This document shows positions 1 to 5,494 of a stretch of 5,494 nt of DNA, piece by piece. The stretch covers positions 1 to 5,494 of the forward strand of contig JAOZUV010000154.1 in assembly GCA_029938505.1 (NCBI GenBank). Direction: 5' to 3'. The stretch's first letter is position 1, and every line of letters starts with the position of its first letter. Position numbers and translations under genes: made by a program. A model generated the notes under the pieces. That model did not search any database and was not told where the DNA came from. It saw only the letters and a program-made list of their open reading frames with translations. This stretch comes from Bacteroidales bacterium (lineage in GTDB: Bacteria; Bacteroidota; Bacteroidia; Bacteroidales; GCA-2711565).

Positions 1-242
1 ATTTTACTCCTGCTTTTTTGAACAGCTAGATAAGATTGATGATGTCATTAATCCTAATCCAAGTCCTAACATAATACATCCTACAAAGTATAGAACAGAG
101 GTCTCTAGGAAAAAAAATATTGAGGTGTGTAACCATTCGCTAAATCCGCTGTAAATATATATGGGATGTGTAACATTTTTTTTTTTGGCTCGTCTTTATT
201 TTATAATTATCAATATGAAAATATTGATTAAATATTTAATTT
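1..242. other. Left-edge intergenic stretch, no supported gene
   Basis: No reading frame here is convincing as a gene. On the plus strand one frame is open from base 2 to a TAA at 152-154 (50 codons, no start in view), which could be the tail of a gene to the left but resembles no family I know. On the minus strand a frame is open from about 195 down to a TAA at 6-4. Its only ATG is at 72-70, and it would give 22 residues with a hydrophobic stretch ending in LSSC. A run of 11 T lies at 176-186. A TATAAT hexamer is at 202-207, but no matching upstream box is visible and sigma-70-like boxes are not the usual Bacteroidota promoter. The promoter of the permease gene should lie in this stretch, but I cannot place it. 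Confidence 0.5.
209..228. repeat. Small perfect inverted repeat before the permease start
   Basis: The arms ATCAATAT (209-216) and ATATTGAT (221-228) are exact reverse complements around a GAAA loop. The structure ends 14 bases before the ATG of the permease gene, so in mRNA it would sit just upstream of the initiation region; as DNA it could be an operator. Against this, both arms are almost all A and T, the stem would be weak, and such palindromes arise by chance in DNA this AT-rich. It is recorded as a visible structure only, with no assigned function. Confidence 0.3.
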
Positions 243-2585
243 ATGTTTAAAAATTATATCACCATTGCTATTCGGAATATTCTTCGTCAAAAAGGATATT
301 CATTCATTAATATATTTGGTTTAGCCGTTGGATTGGCAAGTGTTATTTTAATTCTTTTATGGGTGAAATTTGAATTTAGTTACGATCATCCCCATAAAAA
401 TCTAGATAGAATTTATCGTTTGGGTCAAACTCAGTTTTATACAAGCGGGCCACTTAATACGTTTTCAATGCCCGGTCCTTTATCAGCAGCTGTCAAGGAG
501 AATTTTCCTGAAATTGAGGATGCCTTTCGATTTAGTTATTCAGGGATGATTCTTCGCTACGAGGAAAAGAAATTTTCTGAAGAAATAGTATATGCTGATA
601 AGGAATTATTTTCTGTTTTAACAGTAGATTTTATAGCTGGCGATCCAAATGCTATATTCGATGATTACTTTTCAGTAGTTATTTCAGAGAAAATTGCAAA
701 GAAATACTTTGGAAGTGGAGATGCTATTGGTAAGGTGTTGAAATTCAGTAGTAATAAAAACTTTAAAGTGAGTGGTGTATATAAAGATATCCCTTTAAAT
801 ACGTCACTTAGATTTGATGTATGTATTCCTTTTGAACATCTCGAAAAGGATCGAGATACAAAGCTTGAGTACGGTTGGAATTCTTTTGGAACCTATGTTT
901 TGCTTAAAGAAGGGGTTGCATTTGAAGATGCGAATAGTAAACTTCAACATTTTTACCCAGTTGCAAGTGAACGACCTGAATCAACGGTTGAACTTTGGTT
1001 ATGGCCCTTAACTAAGATTCATTTATACCGTTATTCAGGTGGAGGAATGATTAATACAATTTATATGTTCATTCTTATTGCAAGTATTATTCTTATTATC
1101 GCCTGTATTAATTTTATGAATTTGGCAACCGCACGTTCTGTAAAACGATCCAAAGAAATTGGCCTTCGGAAAGTGATGGGTGCAAATCGAAAACATGTTG
1201 TAAATCAGTTTATTGGAGAATCAATATTTACCTCTTTTTTGTCATTGTTTGTTGCTATTTTATTAGTTTCTTTAATATTACCTTCTTTCAACTTATTTAC
1301 TGAAAAAGAATTGGTATTTAGTTTTGCTGACCCTATTATCGTAGGAGGCTTGCTTGCCTTAACTCTTTTTACTGGATTGATTGCTGGGAGTTATCCGGCT
1401 CTTTACCTCTCCTCTTTTAAACCAATTGTTGTATTAAAAGGATTTGTAAGTAAGGGGAAATCAGGTGCAATGTTTAGGAAAGTTTTAGTTGTTTTTCAAT
1501 TTACTCTTTCCATCGTTCTTATCATTGGAACCATTATTATTTTCAAGCAATTAAGTTTTATTCAAGATAGAGATATTGGATTACAGAATGATAATGTAAT
1601 CTTTATCAAAATGAAGGGGGGAGTGAATGAAAAGTTTGAGGTTCTAAAACCTATATTATTAACTAATCCTAAAATAGAATATGTTTCAAGAACAAGTTCA
1701 TTACCATTTATGGTCGGGAGCAATACAGGATCTATAAGTTGGGATGGCAAAGCTGAAGAAGAGGATATTCTAATAGGTTTTAGTTCTGTGGACTATGATT
1801 TTGAAAAAACTATGGGAATGAACATGGCAGAAGGTAGATACTTCTCTGATGAATATGGAACGGATAGCTCAACAGTTGTAATAAACGAGAATGCGGCAAA
1901 AGTTATGGGATTAGAGAATCCTGTTGGATCTTGGCTCAGCTGGGGTGAGGGTAGTCGTTTTACAATCATTGGAGTAGTAAAGGATTATAATTTTGAACAT
2001 ATGAGTCAGGAAATAAGCCCTCTAGCGATTTTTAAAGCTCCTGAGTATTGTCAATTTATACTAATTAAACTTAATAAAAGTGATGTAAAAGCCACCATAG
2101 CTTCTATAGAAGAGAAATGGGATGAGGTATTTCCAAATTATCCTTTTGCCTATACATTCATGGAAGAACGCTATCGTGAAATGTATACTCGTGAAGAAAA
2201 AACAGGGGAACTATTTAAGTATTTCGCATTCCTTGCCATTTTTATTTCAAGTTTGGGTTTGTTTGGATTAACCTCTTATTTGGCCGAACAAAAAACCAAA
2301 GAAATAGGCATTCGCAAAGTTTTGGGTTCATCCGTGAGTGGTATCGTGAAAATCATGTCGAAAGAGTTTATTCGATTAATCATTATCGCTAATATTATTG
2401 CCTGGCCATTAACTTGGTTTTTGGGAAGCAAGATGTTGGATATGTATGCCTATCGTACTAAAATGAGCATTTTTATATTTATTGGTGCTACCGTAATTTC
2501 TTTCTTGATTGCATTTTTAACCATCAGTTATCAGTCGATAAAAGCGGGTCGGAGCAATCCGATTGATGCACTGAGATACGAATAG
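243..2585 (+). CDS. ABC transporter permease, MacB/FtsX family (two-repeat, 8-helix type)
   Basis: This is an inner-membrane subunit of a MacB/LolCDE-like ABC system; such systems use ATP hydrolysis on the cytoplasmic side to drive export or mechanical work on periplasmic substrates. The substrate cannot be told from sequence. The 780 residues show the duplicated layout usual in Bacteroidota. There is a first helix (about 21-43), a periplasmic MacB_PCD-like domain (about 45-265), three helices (about 273-294, 329-349, 363-386), a linker, a fifth helix (about 413-434), a second periplasmic domain (about 440-655), and three final helices (about 658-680, 709-728, 742-762). Each FtsX core carries the cytoplasmic motif KEIGLRKVMG (305-314) or KEIGIRKVLG (686-695), which normally contacts the ATPase. 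The C-terminus NPIDALRYE is the family's usual ending. The ATG at 243 is chosen because the N-terminus MFKNYITIAIRNILRQKGYS is family-typical; no Shine-Dalgarno precedes it. No ATP-binding protein gene is in view. The family is near certain; the role is unknown. Confidence 0.95.
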   Translation: MFKNYITIAIRNILRQKGYSFINIFGLAVGLASVILILLWVKFEFSYDHPHKNLDRIYRLGQTQFYTSGPLNTFSMPGPLSAAVKENFPEIEDAFRFSYSGMILRYEEKKFSEEIVYADKELFSVLTVDFIAGDPNAIFDDYFSVVISEKIAKKYFGSGDAIGKVLKFSSNKNFKVSGVYKDIPLNTSLRFDVCIPFEHLEKDRDTKLEYGWNSFGTYVLLKEGVAFEDANSKLQHFYPVASERPESTVELWLWPLTKIHLYRYSGGGMINTIYMFILIASIILIIACINFMNLATARSVKRSKEIGLRKVMGANRKHVVNQFIGESIFTSFLSLFVAILLVSLILPSFNLFTEKELVFSFADPIIVGGLLALTLFTGLIAGSYPALYLSSFKPIVVLKGFVSKGKSGAMFRKVLVVFQFTLSIVLIIGTIIIFKQLSFIQDRDIGLQNDNVIFIKMKGGVNEKFEVLKPILLTNPKIEYVSRTSSLPFMVGSNTGSISWDGKAEEEDILIGFSSVDYDFEKTMGMNMAEGRYFSDEYGTDSSTVVINENAAKVMGLENPVGSWLSWGEGSRFTIIGVVKDYNFEHMSQEISPLAIFKAPEYCQFILIKLNKSDVKATIASIEEKWDEVFPNYPFAYTFMEERYREMYTREEKTGELFKYFAFLAIFISSLGLFGLTSYLAEQKTKEIGIRKVLGSSVSGIVKIMSKEFIRLIIIANIIAWPLTWFLGSKMLDMYAYRTKMSIFIFIGATVISFLIAFLTISYQSIKAGRSNPIDALRYE

Positions 2586-2609
2586 AAGGTAGTTCAGAGT
2601 TGAAATTTT

Positions 2610-2701
2610 ACGGACATTGAGCAAACAGAAGCGGTCACTGAGCGTAGTCGAAGTGTTAGCGACTTGTGCTGAGCGTAGTAGAAGCAAGTCAAAATGTCCG
2701 T
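2610..2701. repeat. Structured intergenic repeat, element A
   Basis: The element lies 24 bases after the permease stop, between convergent genes. Exact 9-base arms at 2610-2618 (ACGGACATT) and 2693-2701 (AATGTCCGT) enclose two related units. The core CTGAGCGTAGTNGAAG occurs at 2638-2653 and again at 2669-2684, 31 bases apart with one difference. Each core is the loop of a hairpin. The first has CACT (2636-2639) pairing with AGTG (2652-2655). The second has GACTTG (2661-2666) pairing with CAAGTC (2685-2690), with a further CT/AG pairing after a small bulge. The whole could fold as a closed stem with two hairpin branches. Modules recur in inverted orientation at 4124-4228. It resembles REP-like palindromic repeats of Bacteroidota intergenic regions (from memory, unverified). 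It may protect the 3' end or help terminate the permease transcript, but no T-tract follows. Confidence 0.75.
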
Positions 2702-2715
2702 CATCGTATCGGATC

Positions 2716-2741
2716 AAAAAGTATTAGATTATAAAATCTAA
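2716..2741 (-). terminator. Likely intrinsic terminator of the propeller gene
   Basis: Read on the minus strand, TTAGATT (2741-2735), a four-base TTAT loop and AATCTAA (2730-2724) form a perfect 7-bp stem. After TAC comes a run of five T (2720-2716). The hairpin begins about 31 bases past the stop codon of the propeller gene, the right place for a rho-independent terminator. The stem has only two G-C pairs, so it would be weak. It has no T-run on the plus-strand side, so it is not a good terminator for the convergent permease gene. Confidence 0.4.
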
Positions 2742-2745
2742 AGTC

Positions 2746-2763
2746 TAATATATAATATATAAT
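2746..2763. repeat. Short AT-only tandem repeat (7-base period)
   Basis: TAATATA is repeated about 2.6 times, ending 9 bases before the stop codon of the propeller gene. Flanking bases on both sides carry TCTAA-type words (2738-2742, 2744-2748, 2772-2776), so the whole stretch from about 2723 to the stop codon looks like decayed low-complexity sequence. No function is evident. Confidence 0.5.
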
Positions 2764-2772
2764 GTCTCAAAT

Positions 2773-4005
2773 CTAATTCCCTACATCTACACAAACCAAA
2801 TCGCCATAGGTATTCCGCAAATAGATTTTTCCATTGCATAAAACTGGATTCGTCCAACAAGCGCTCCATCTTCGGTATCCTTCTGGGTGCTGTATTGCCT
2901 CTGGATTTGTAATGGCTTGCAAACTGCTAATTTCTTTATAAGCTTCTGGTGAGGCTTCAGCCATGCTAAGTTTGCCTTCTTTTTCGAGAATAATTAATAT
3001 GCCATTGGCAATAATGAGGGATCCACCTTTCATTTTTTGTTTCCACTTAACGCTTCCATCTTCAAGTGAGATACATTGAATATTTCCATGTCCAAATCCA
3101 TAAATATAATCTCCATTTCTTACAAAACTTTGAAACGAACATTTAGGAGCCGTATTTGTCCATACCAATTCAGCTTTGTCTGTTTGCATGATGTATTTTC
3201 TGAAACCTTTATAAGATGGGACGATGAGTTTATCGTCTATCACGATAGGATCGGCCGCTGAATTACAATCTAGTGCCCAGGATTGCTCCCCATTTTCTGG
3301 ATTTACAAGCATCGTGTTTTTGTCATTTTGGATCACCATATATGTTTTTTGATTGAATTCACAAAATACGGGTGTACTCAAACCATTTTTCTGAATTTCA
3401 CTAGTCCAAACCAAGTCTCCACTCATTTTGTTAAATGCAATTCCGTGATGATTTTGATTTAAAATGATCAGGTTATTATGAATTGAGGGGGTTGAGGAGT
3501 ATTGATTTTCGAATTCTTCATTACTCTTGGTATATCCTTTTTCTAATAAATTCTGCATCCAAATAAGGCTTCCGTTTTCAGCATCGAAACAAAATAAATG
3601 TCCTTCGCGACTAAGGGTATATAAATGTCCTTCATCAATCATTGGGGATGAAAACGGTCCTGGGTCTTCATGTTCAGCGCAAGCAAATTCATACTTCCAA
3701 ATTTCTTTAGCCGTTTCAGTATTCAGGCATACTACCACATCTTTATAGCTGCTATCCGCTAGCATATAATTCCCCGTGGTATATAATTTATCGCCTTTTA
3801 CTACAATTGCCGAATGTCCCATGCCCACTTTGGTTTTCCAGATTATGTTGTCAGTTGATAATAATTCGGAACTCCAATTTGTTTCAGGAGAAGATCCATC
3901 ACCTGCAGGTCCTCGCCATTTAGTCCAGTCTGTTTGTTGGGCAAAAGCAATTTGTAAAGAACACATGATTAAACTTAATAAGGCTAATTTTTTCAGGGTT
4001 TTCAT
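2773..4005 (-). CDS. Exported PQQ-like beta-propeller repeat protein
   Basis: This is a 410-residue protein predicted to be exported to the periplasm or beyond. MKTLKKLALLSLIMCSLQIA begins a type I signal peptide, with likely cleavage after AFA (residue 22). C15 has no lipobox around it, so this is not a BamB-like lipoprotein. The mature protein starts with WTKWRGPAGDGSSPETNW (27-44), a motif I associate with PQQ-like propellers of Bacteroidota and Planctomycetes. Blade signatures of the form xxxxxxxGxxxW follow at about 92-104, 137-149, 188-200, 232-244, 270-282 and 308-321, and a last strand LVCVDV closes the C-terminus, consistent with 7-8 blades. Many such proteins are non-catalytic scaffolds; I see no evidence that it binds PQQ or acts as a dehydrogenase. 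The ATG at 4005 is supported by the signal peptide; only AAAAG lies directly before it, so there is no real Shine-Dalgarno. It is convergent with the permease gene. The fold is nearly certain and the function unknown. Confidence 0.9.
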   Translation of the reverse strand: MKTLKKLALLSLIMCSLQIAFAQQTDWTKWRGPAGDGSSPETNWSSELLSTDNIIWKTKVGMGHSAIVVKGDKLYTTGNYMLADSSYKDVVVCLNTETAKEIWKYEFACAEHEDPGPFSSPMIDEGHLYTLSREGHLFCFDAENGSLIWMQNLLEKGYTKSNEEFENQYSSTPSIHNNLIILNQNHHGIAFNKMSGDLVWTSEIQKNGLSTPVFCEFNQKTYMVIQNDKNTMLVNPENGEQSWALDCNSAADPIVIDDKLIVPSYKGFRKYIMQTDKAELVWTNTAPKCSFQSFVRNGDYIYGFGHGNIQCISLEDGSVKWKQKMKGGSLIIANGILIILEKEGKLSMAEASPEAYKEISSLQAITNPEAIQHPEGYRRWSACWTNPVLCNGKIYLRNTYGDLVCVDVGN

Positions 4006-4123
4006 CTTTTAATACTTAGGTTAATAATAATGAAAAGCTAATATCGGTTTATTACTATTGAAATATTAAATAGATGTATGAAGTGTTAATATGAATCTTC
4101 GGATGGGAGATATGGGTTTACCT
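4006..4123 (-). other. Leader of the propeller gene, promoter not located
   Basis: These bases lie between element B and the ATG of the propeller gene and should hold its promoter if it is transcribed alone. On the minus strand TAGCTTTT (4040-4033) matches the Bacteroidota -7 consensus TAnnTTTG except for its last base, but I see no TTG at the expected distance upstream. The call is therefore left open. There is no riboswitch-like structure and no open frame of note. Confidence 0.3.
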
Positions 4124-4228
4124 AGCTTGCACTTCGACTTTGCTCAGTGACCGCTTAGAGTCGCTAAGCTCTCAATAGGGGATTTCGACTTAGTTCGACT
4201 CCGCTCACTACAAGTCGCTCAATGTTCG
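4124..4228. repeat. Structured intergenic repeat, element B (inverted, reordered relative of element A)
   Basis: Bases 4130-4156 match the reverse complement of 2629-2655 at 25 of 27 positions. Bases around 4193-4219 match the reverse complement of the second unit of element A at about 22 of 27. The end GCTCAATGTTCG (4217-4228) matches the reverse complement of 2611-2622 with one difference. The two units stand in the opposite order from element A, and the outer 9-base closing stem is not kept. Internal structure includes CACT/AGTG arms (4130-4133, 4146-4149), a perfect GCTTAG/CTAAGC hairpin with a 5-base loop (4153-4169), and GACTT/AAGTC arms (4187-4191, 4212-4216). TTCGACT occurs twice ten bases apart (4184, 4194). 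The element separates the DUF4301 and propeller genes and may interrupt or stabilise a transcript running leftward. The left boundary is approximate. Confidence 0.7.
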
Positions 4229-4260
4229 TTTCAGGGATTACTAATAGCTAACAGCCTTCT

Positions 4261-4295
4261 TTATTCATAACTCATAATTTATAAATCATCACTCA
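4261..4295. repeat. Low-complexity tail after the DUF4301 gene
   Basis: The stretch is built of TCATAA- and TCA-like words (TCATAA at 4265-4270 and 4272-4277, then ATCATCACTCACTAC) and runs into the stop codon of the DUF4301 gene. It parallels the degenerate AT-rich stretch beside the propeller gene's stop. I see no hairpin with a T-tract here that would serve as a terminator for the DUF4301 gene. Confidence 0.35.
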
Positions 4296-5494
4296 CTACT
4301 GATGCTGCTCTCTCAATAAATCATTCACAATTTTAACTGGGTTAAAAGTGATGATGGGGCATTCTACAAATACAGTGATCCAGTCGGCCATAGCTCCATT
4401 CCACAGTCCTGGTAACTCTTGGGCTTTTAAATCTTTTCCATTTTGAGATTTATGACTGATAAAACCTGTTTCAGGATCTACAAACTGTGATAAATCAAAT
4501 TTATTCCCTCTATAATCCTTTACACCACAAACTAAGTCTACAGGATTAAAATGAGTAGCCTGCTGAGCGATTTCTTTCTGTTCGGCTATACTGAGGTCCA
4601 TTTGTGATCCTTCTACCACCTGAAGGCTTATTTCGCCTTGAGCGTTTTCAACCCAAAATGGACCACCTCCAGGTTCGCCTTCGTTCTTTACCATGCCGCA
4701 GGTACGAATGGGTCGATTGAGTTTTTTGATTAGATAATTTTTGCGAGCTTCGTCGTTCTCAAAGGAATCGGGTAGGTGAATCATTAGTTTCTTTTTGGCA
4801 TAATTGGCAATCATGTCCAATTTCTTGCCATCTACTTTTCCTTCTAGAATTTTTAAATATTCAAAACATTGTTTTTGCAATTTAATAAGGAGTGAAGCCA
4901 AAACTTTTTTGTAAGTATAGGTTGTTTTTCGGAGCCGGTCGGGAACAATATTATCTATGTTCTTTACGAAAATAATATCTTCATTGAGCTCATTTAAATT
5001 TTCAATCAATGCTCCATGTCCACCAGGGCGAAACACTAAATTCTTTTCTGCATCCCTAAATGGATTGTTTTCCATATCAACGGCTAATACATCTGTGGAT
5101 GGTTTTTGAATAGAATAGGAGATGTTTAATCGTGCATCGAATCTGTGATTGTAATACTCCAAAACATTACTCAGTTTTGATTTAAAGGCGTCCATATGTT
5201 CGGGCGAAACTGTGAAATGGATTTTAACATTGGCTGTTTTGCCTTTTCCGTAAACAGCTCCTTCCACTAAATGTTCTTCAACAGACATGCGATCTCCCTC
5301 GGGATAGCTATGGAATTTTAATAATGCTTTTGGCAAAGCTGCATAATTTAAACCATCCTCATTGAGTAAAGCATTGATGATTTTTATATAATCTTTATTC
5401 TCAATTAGTTCATTGAATCCTTTGTCTGAAATTTCTAAAAGTTTTTTTAAATCCTTATAAAAGGCAAACTTATTAATATTGTCAAAAAAATAAT
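4296..5494 (-). CDS. DUF4301 family protein, 5' end beyond the window
   Basis: The minus-strand frame is open from the right edge to a TAG at 4298-4296, giving 398 visible residues; family members are about 500 long as I recall, so roughly 100 N-terminal residues are missing. The TTG at 5336-5334 is not the start: the frame continues upstream with sensible protein, and LNYAALPKALLKFHSYPEG spans that codon as one conserved block. Other family-typical blocks, in visible numbering, are EEHLVEGAVYG (72-82), FRPGGHGALIENLN (154-167), IIFVKNIDNIVPD (173-185), a block from RPIRTCGMVK to GEPGGGPFWV (about 260-281), THFNPVDLVCGVKDYRGNKF (about 313-332), and a C-terminal block with LWNGAMADW and FNPVKIVNDLL. 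There is no signal peptide in view and no membrane helix, so a soluble cytoplasmic protein is likely. The glycine-rich GGHGALIENL and the KNIDN element recall GT-A/UDP-sugar pyrophosphorylase-like folds, which is inference. The reaction is unknown. The family call is strong. Confidence 0.9.
   Translation of the reverse strand, partial: YFFDNINKFAFYKDLKKLLEISDKGFNELIENKDYIKIINALLNEDGLNYAALPKALLKFHSYPEGDRMSVEEHLVEGAVYGKGKTANVKIHFTVSPEHMDAFKSKLSNVLEYYNHRFDARLNISYSIQKPSTDVLAVDMENNPFRDAEKNLVFRPGGHGALIENLNELNEDIIFVKNIDNIVPDRLRKTTYTYKKVLASLLIKLQKQCFEYLKILEGKVDGKKLDMIANYAKKKLMIHLPDSFENDEARKNYLIKKLNRPIRTCGMVKNEGEPGGGPFWVENAQGEISLQVVEGSQMDLSIAEQKEIAQQATHFNPVDLVCGVKDYRGNKFDLSQFVDPETGFISHKSQNGKDLKAQELPGLWNGAMADWITVFVECPIITFNPVKIVNDLLREQHQ

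Noticed and set aside
202..207. TATAAT as a -10 box for the permease gene
   Set aside because: There is no credible -35 partner at 16-18 bases, and the housekeeping promoter in Bacteroidota has a different consensus; the hexamer is expected by chance in such AT-rich DNA.
814..1011. Plus-strand 65-codon frame inside the permease gene
   Set aside because: It lies in another frame of a well-supported gene and its translation shows no recognisable domain.
2575..2710. Outer 7-base inverted repeat GATACGA (2575-2581) with TCGTATC (2704-2710) as part of element A
   Set aside because: The left arm falls in the final codons of the permease gene, and a 7-base match over this span is readily expected by chance; the 9-base inner arms are a better element boundary.
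2517..2717. Minus-strand 66-codon frame across the permease end and element A
   Set aside because: It overlaps the conserved permease C-terminus and runs through repeat hairpins; the translation is not protein-like.
2773..4005. Propeller gene as BamB or as a PQQ-dependent dehydrogenase
   Set aside because: There is no lipobox as expected for BamB, the length is short for a quinoprotein dehydrogenase, and no catalytic or cofactor-binding signature could be identified.
3076..4012. Three plus-strand frames (3076-3261, 3527-3748, 3776-4012) antisense to the propeller gene
   Set aside because: All are shadows of the propeller coding sequence, which has a signal peptide and blade motifs that they lack.
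2629..4228. CRISPR array formed by the repeated CTTCGACT...GCTCAG units
   Set aside because: There are only two units per site, they are imperfect, without regular spacers and in opposite orientations at two sites; no cas gene is in view.

Overview
The window looks like chromosomal DNA from a member of the Bacteroidota. The DNA is AT-rich, and the two genes whose starts are visible have no convincing Shine-Dalgarno sequence. One gene is an 8-helix MacB/FtsX-type permease of the kind that is multiplied in this phylum, and another belongs to DUF4301, a family I know mainly from Bacteroidota. The intergenic spaces carry repeats of a CTTCGACT...CGCTCAG type that I recall (unverified) as common in these genomes. 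Genus and species cannot be judged from this sequence.

Layout. Positions 1-242 hold no gene I can support; there is only a T11 run, a small inverted repeat and very short open frames. Positions 243-2585 (+) encode a complete 780-residue ABC transporter permease. Positions 2586-2772 separate two convergent genes and hold a structured repeat (element A, 2610-2701), a likely terminator for the minus-strand gene, and an AT-rich tandem repeat. Positions 2773-4005 (-) encode an exported 410-residue PQQ-like beta-propeller protein. Positions 4006-4295 hold its leader, a second copy of the repeat in the opposite orientation with its modules reordered (element B, about 4124-4228), and a low-complexity tail. 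Positions 4296-5494 (-) encode the C-terminal 398 residues of a DUF4301 protein whose start lies beyond the right edge. The TTG at 5336 is an internal leucine codon and not the start.

How the genes relate. Nothing shows that the three proteins work together. The permease has no ATPase gene in view and is convergent to the other two. The propeller and DUF4301 genes share a strand but are 290 bases apart with a repeat element between them, so co-transcription is doubtful.

The most notable non-coding signal is the pair of related hairpin-rich elements that flank the propeller gene in inverted orientation. I found no CRISPR array, tRNA, rRNA, transposase, phage gene or defence system, and no clear sign of an undescribed multi-gene system.
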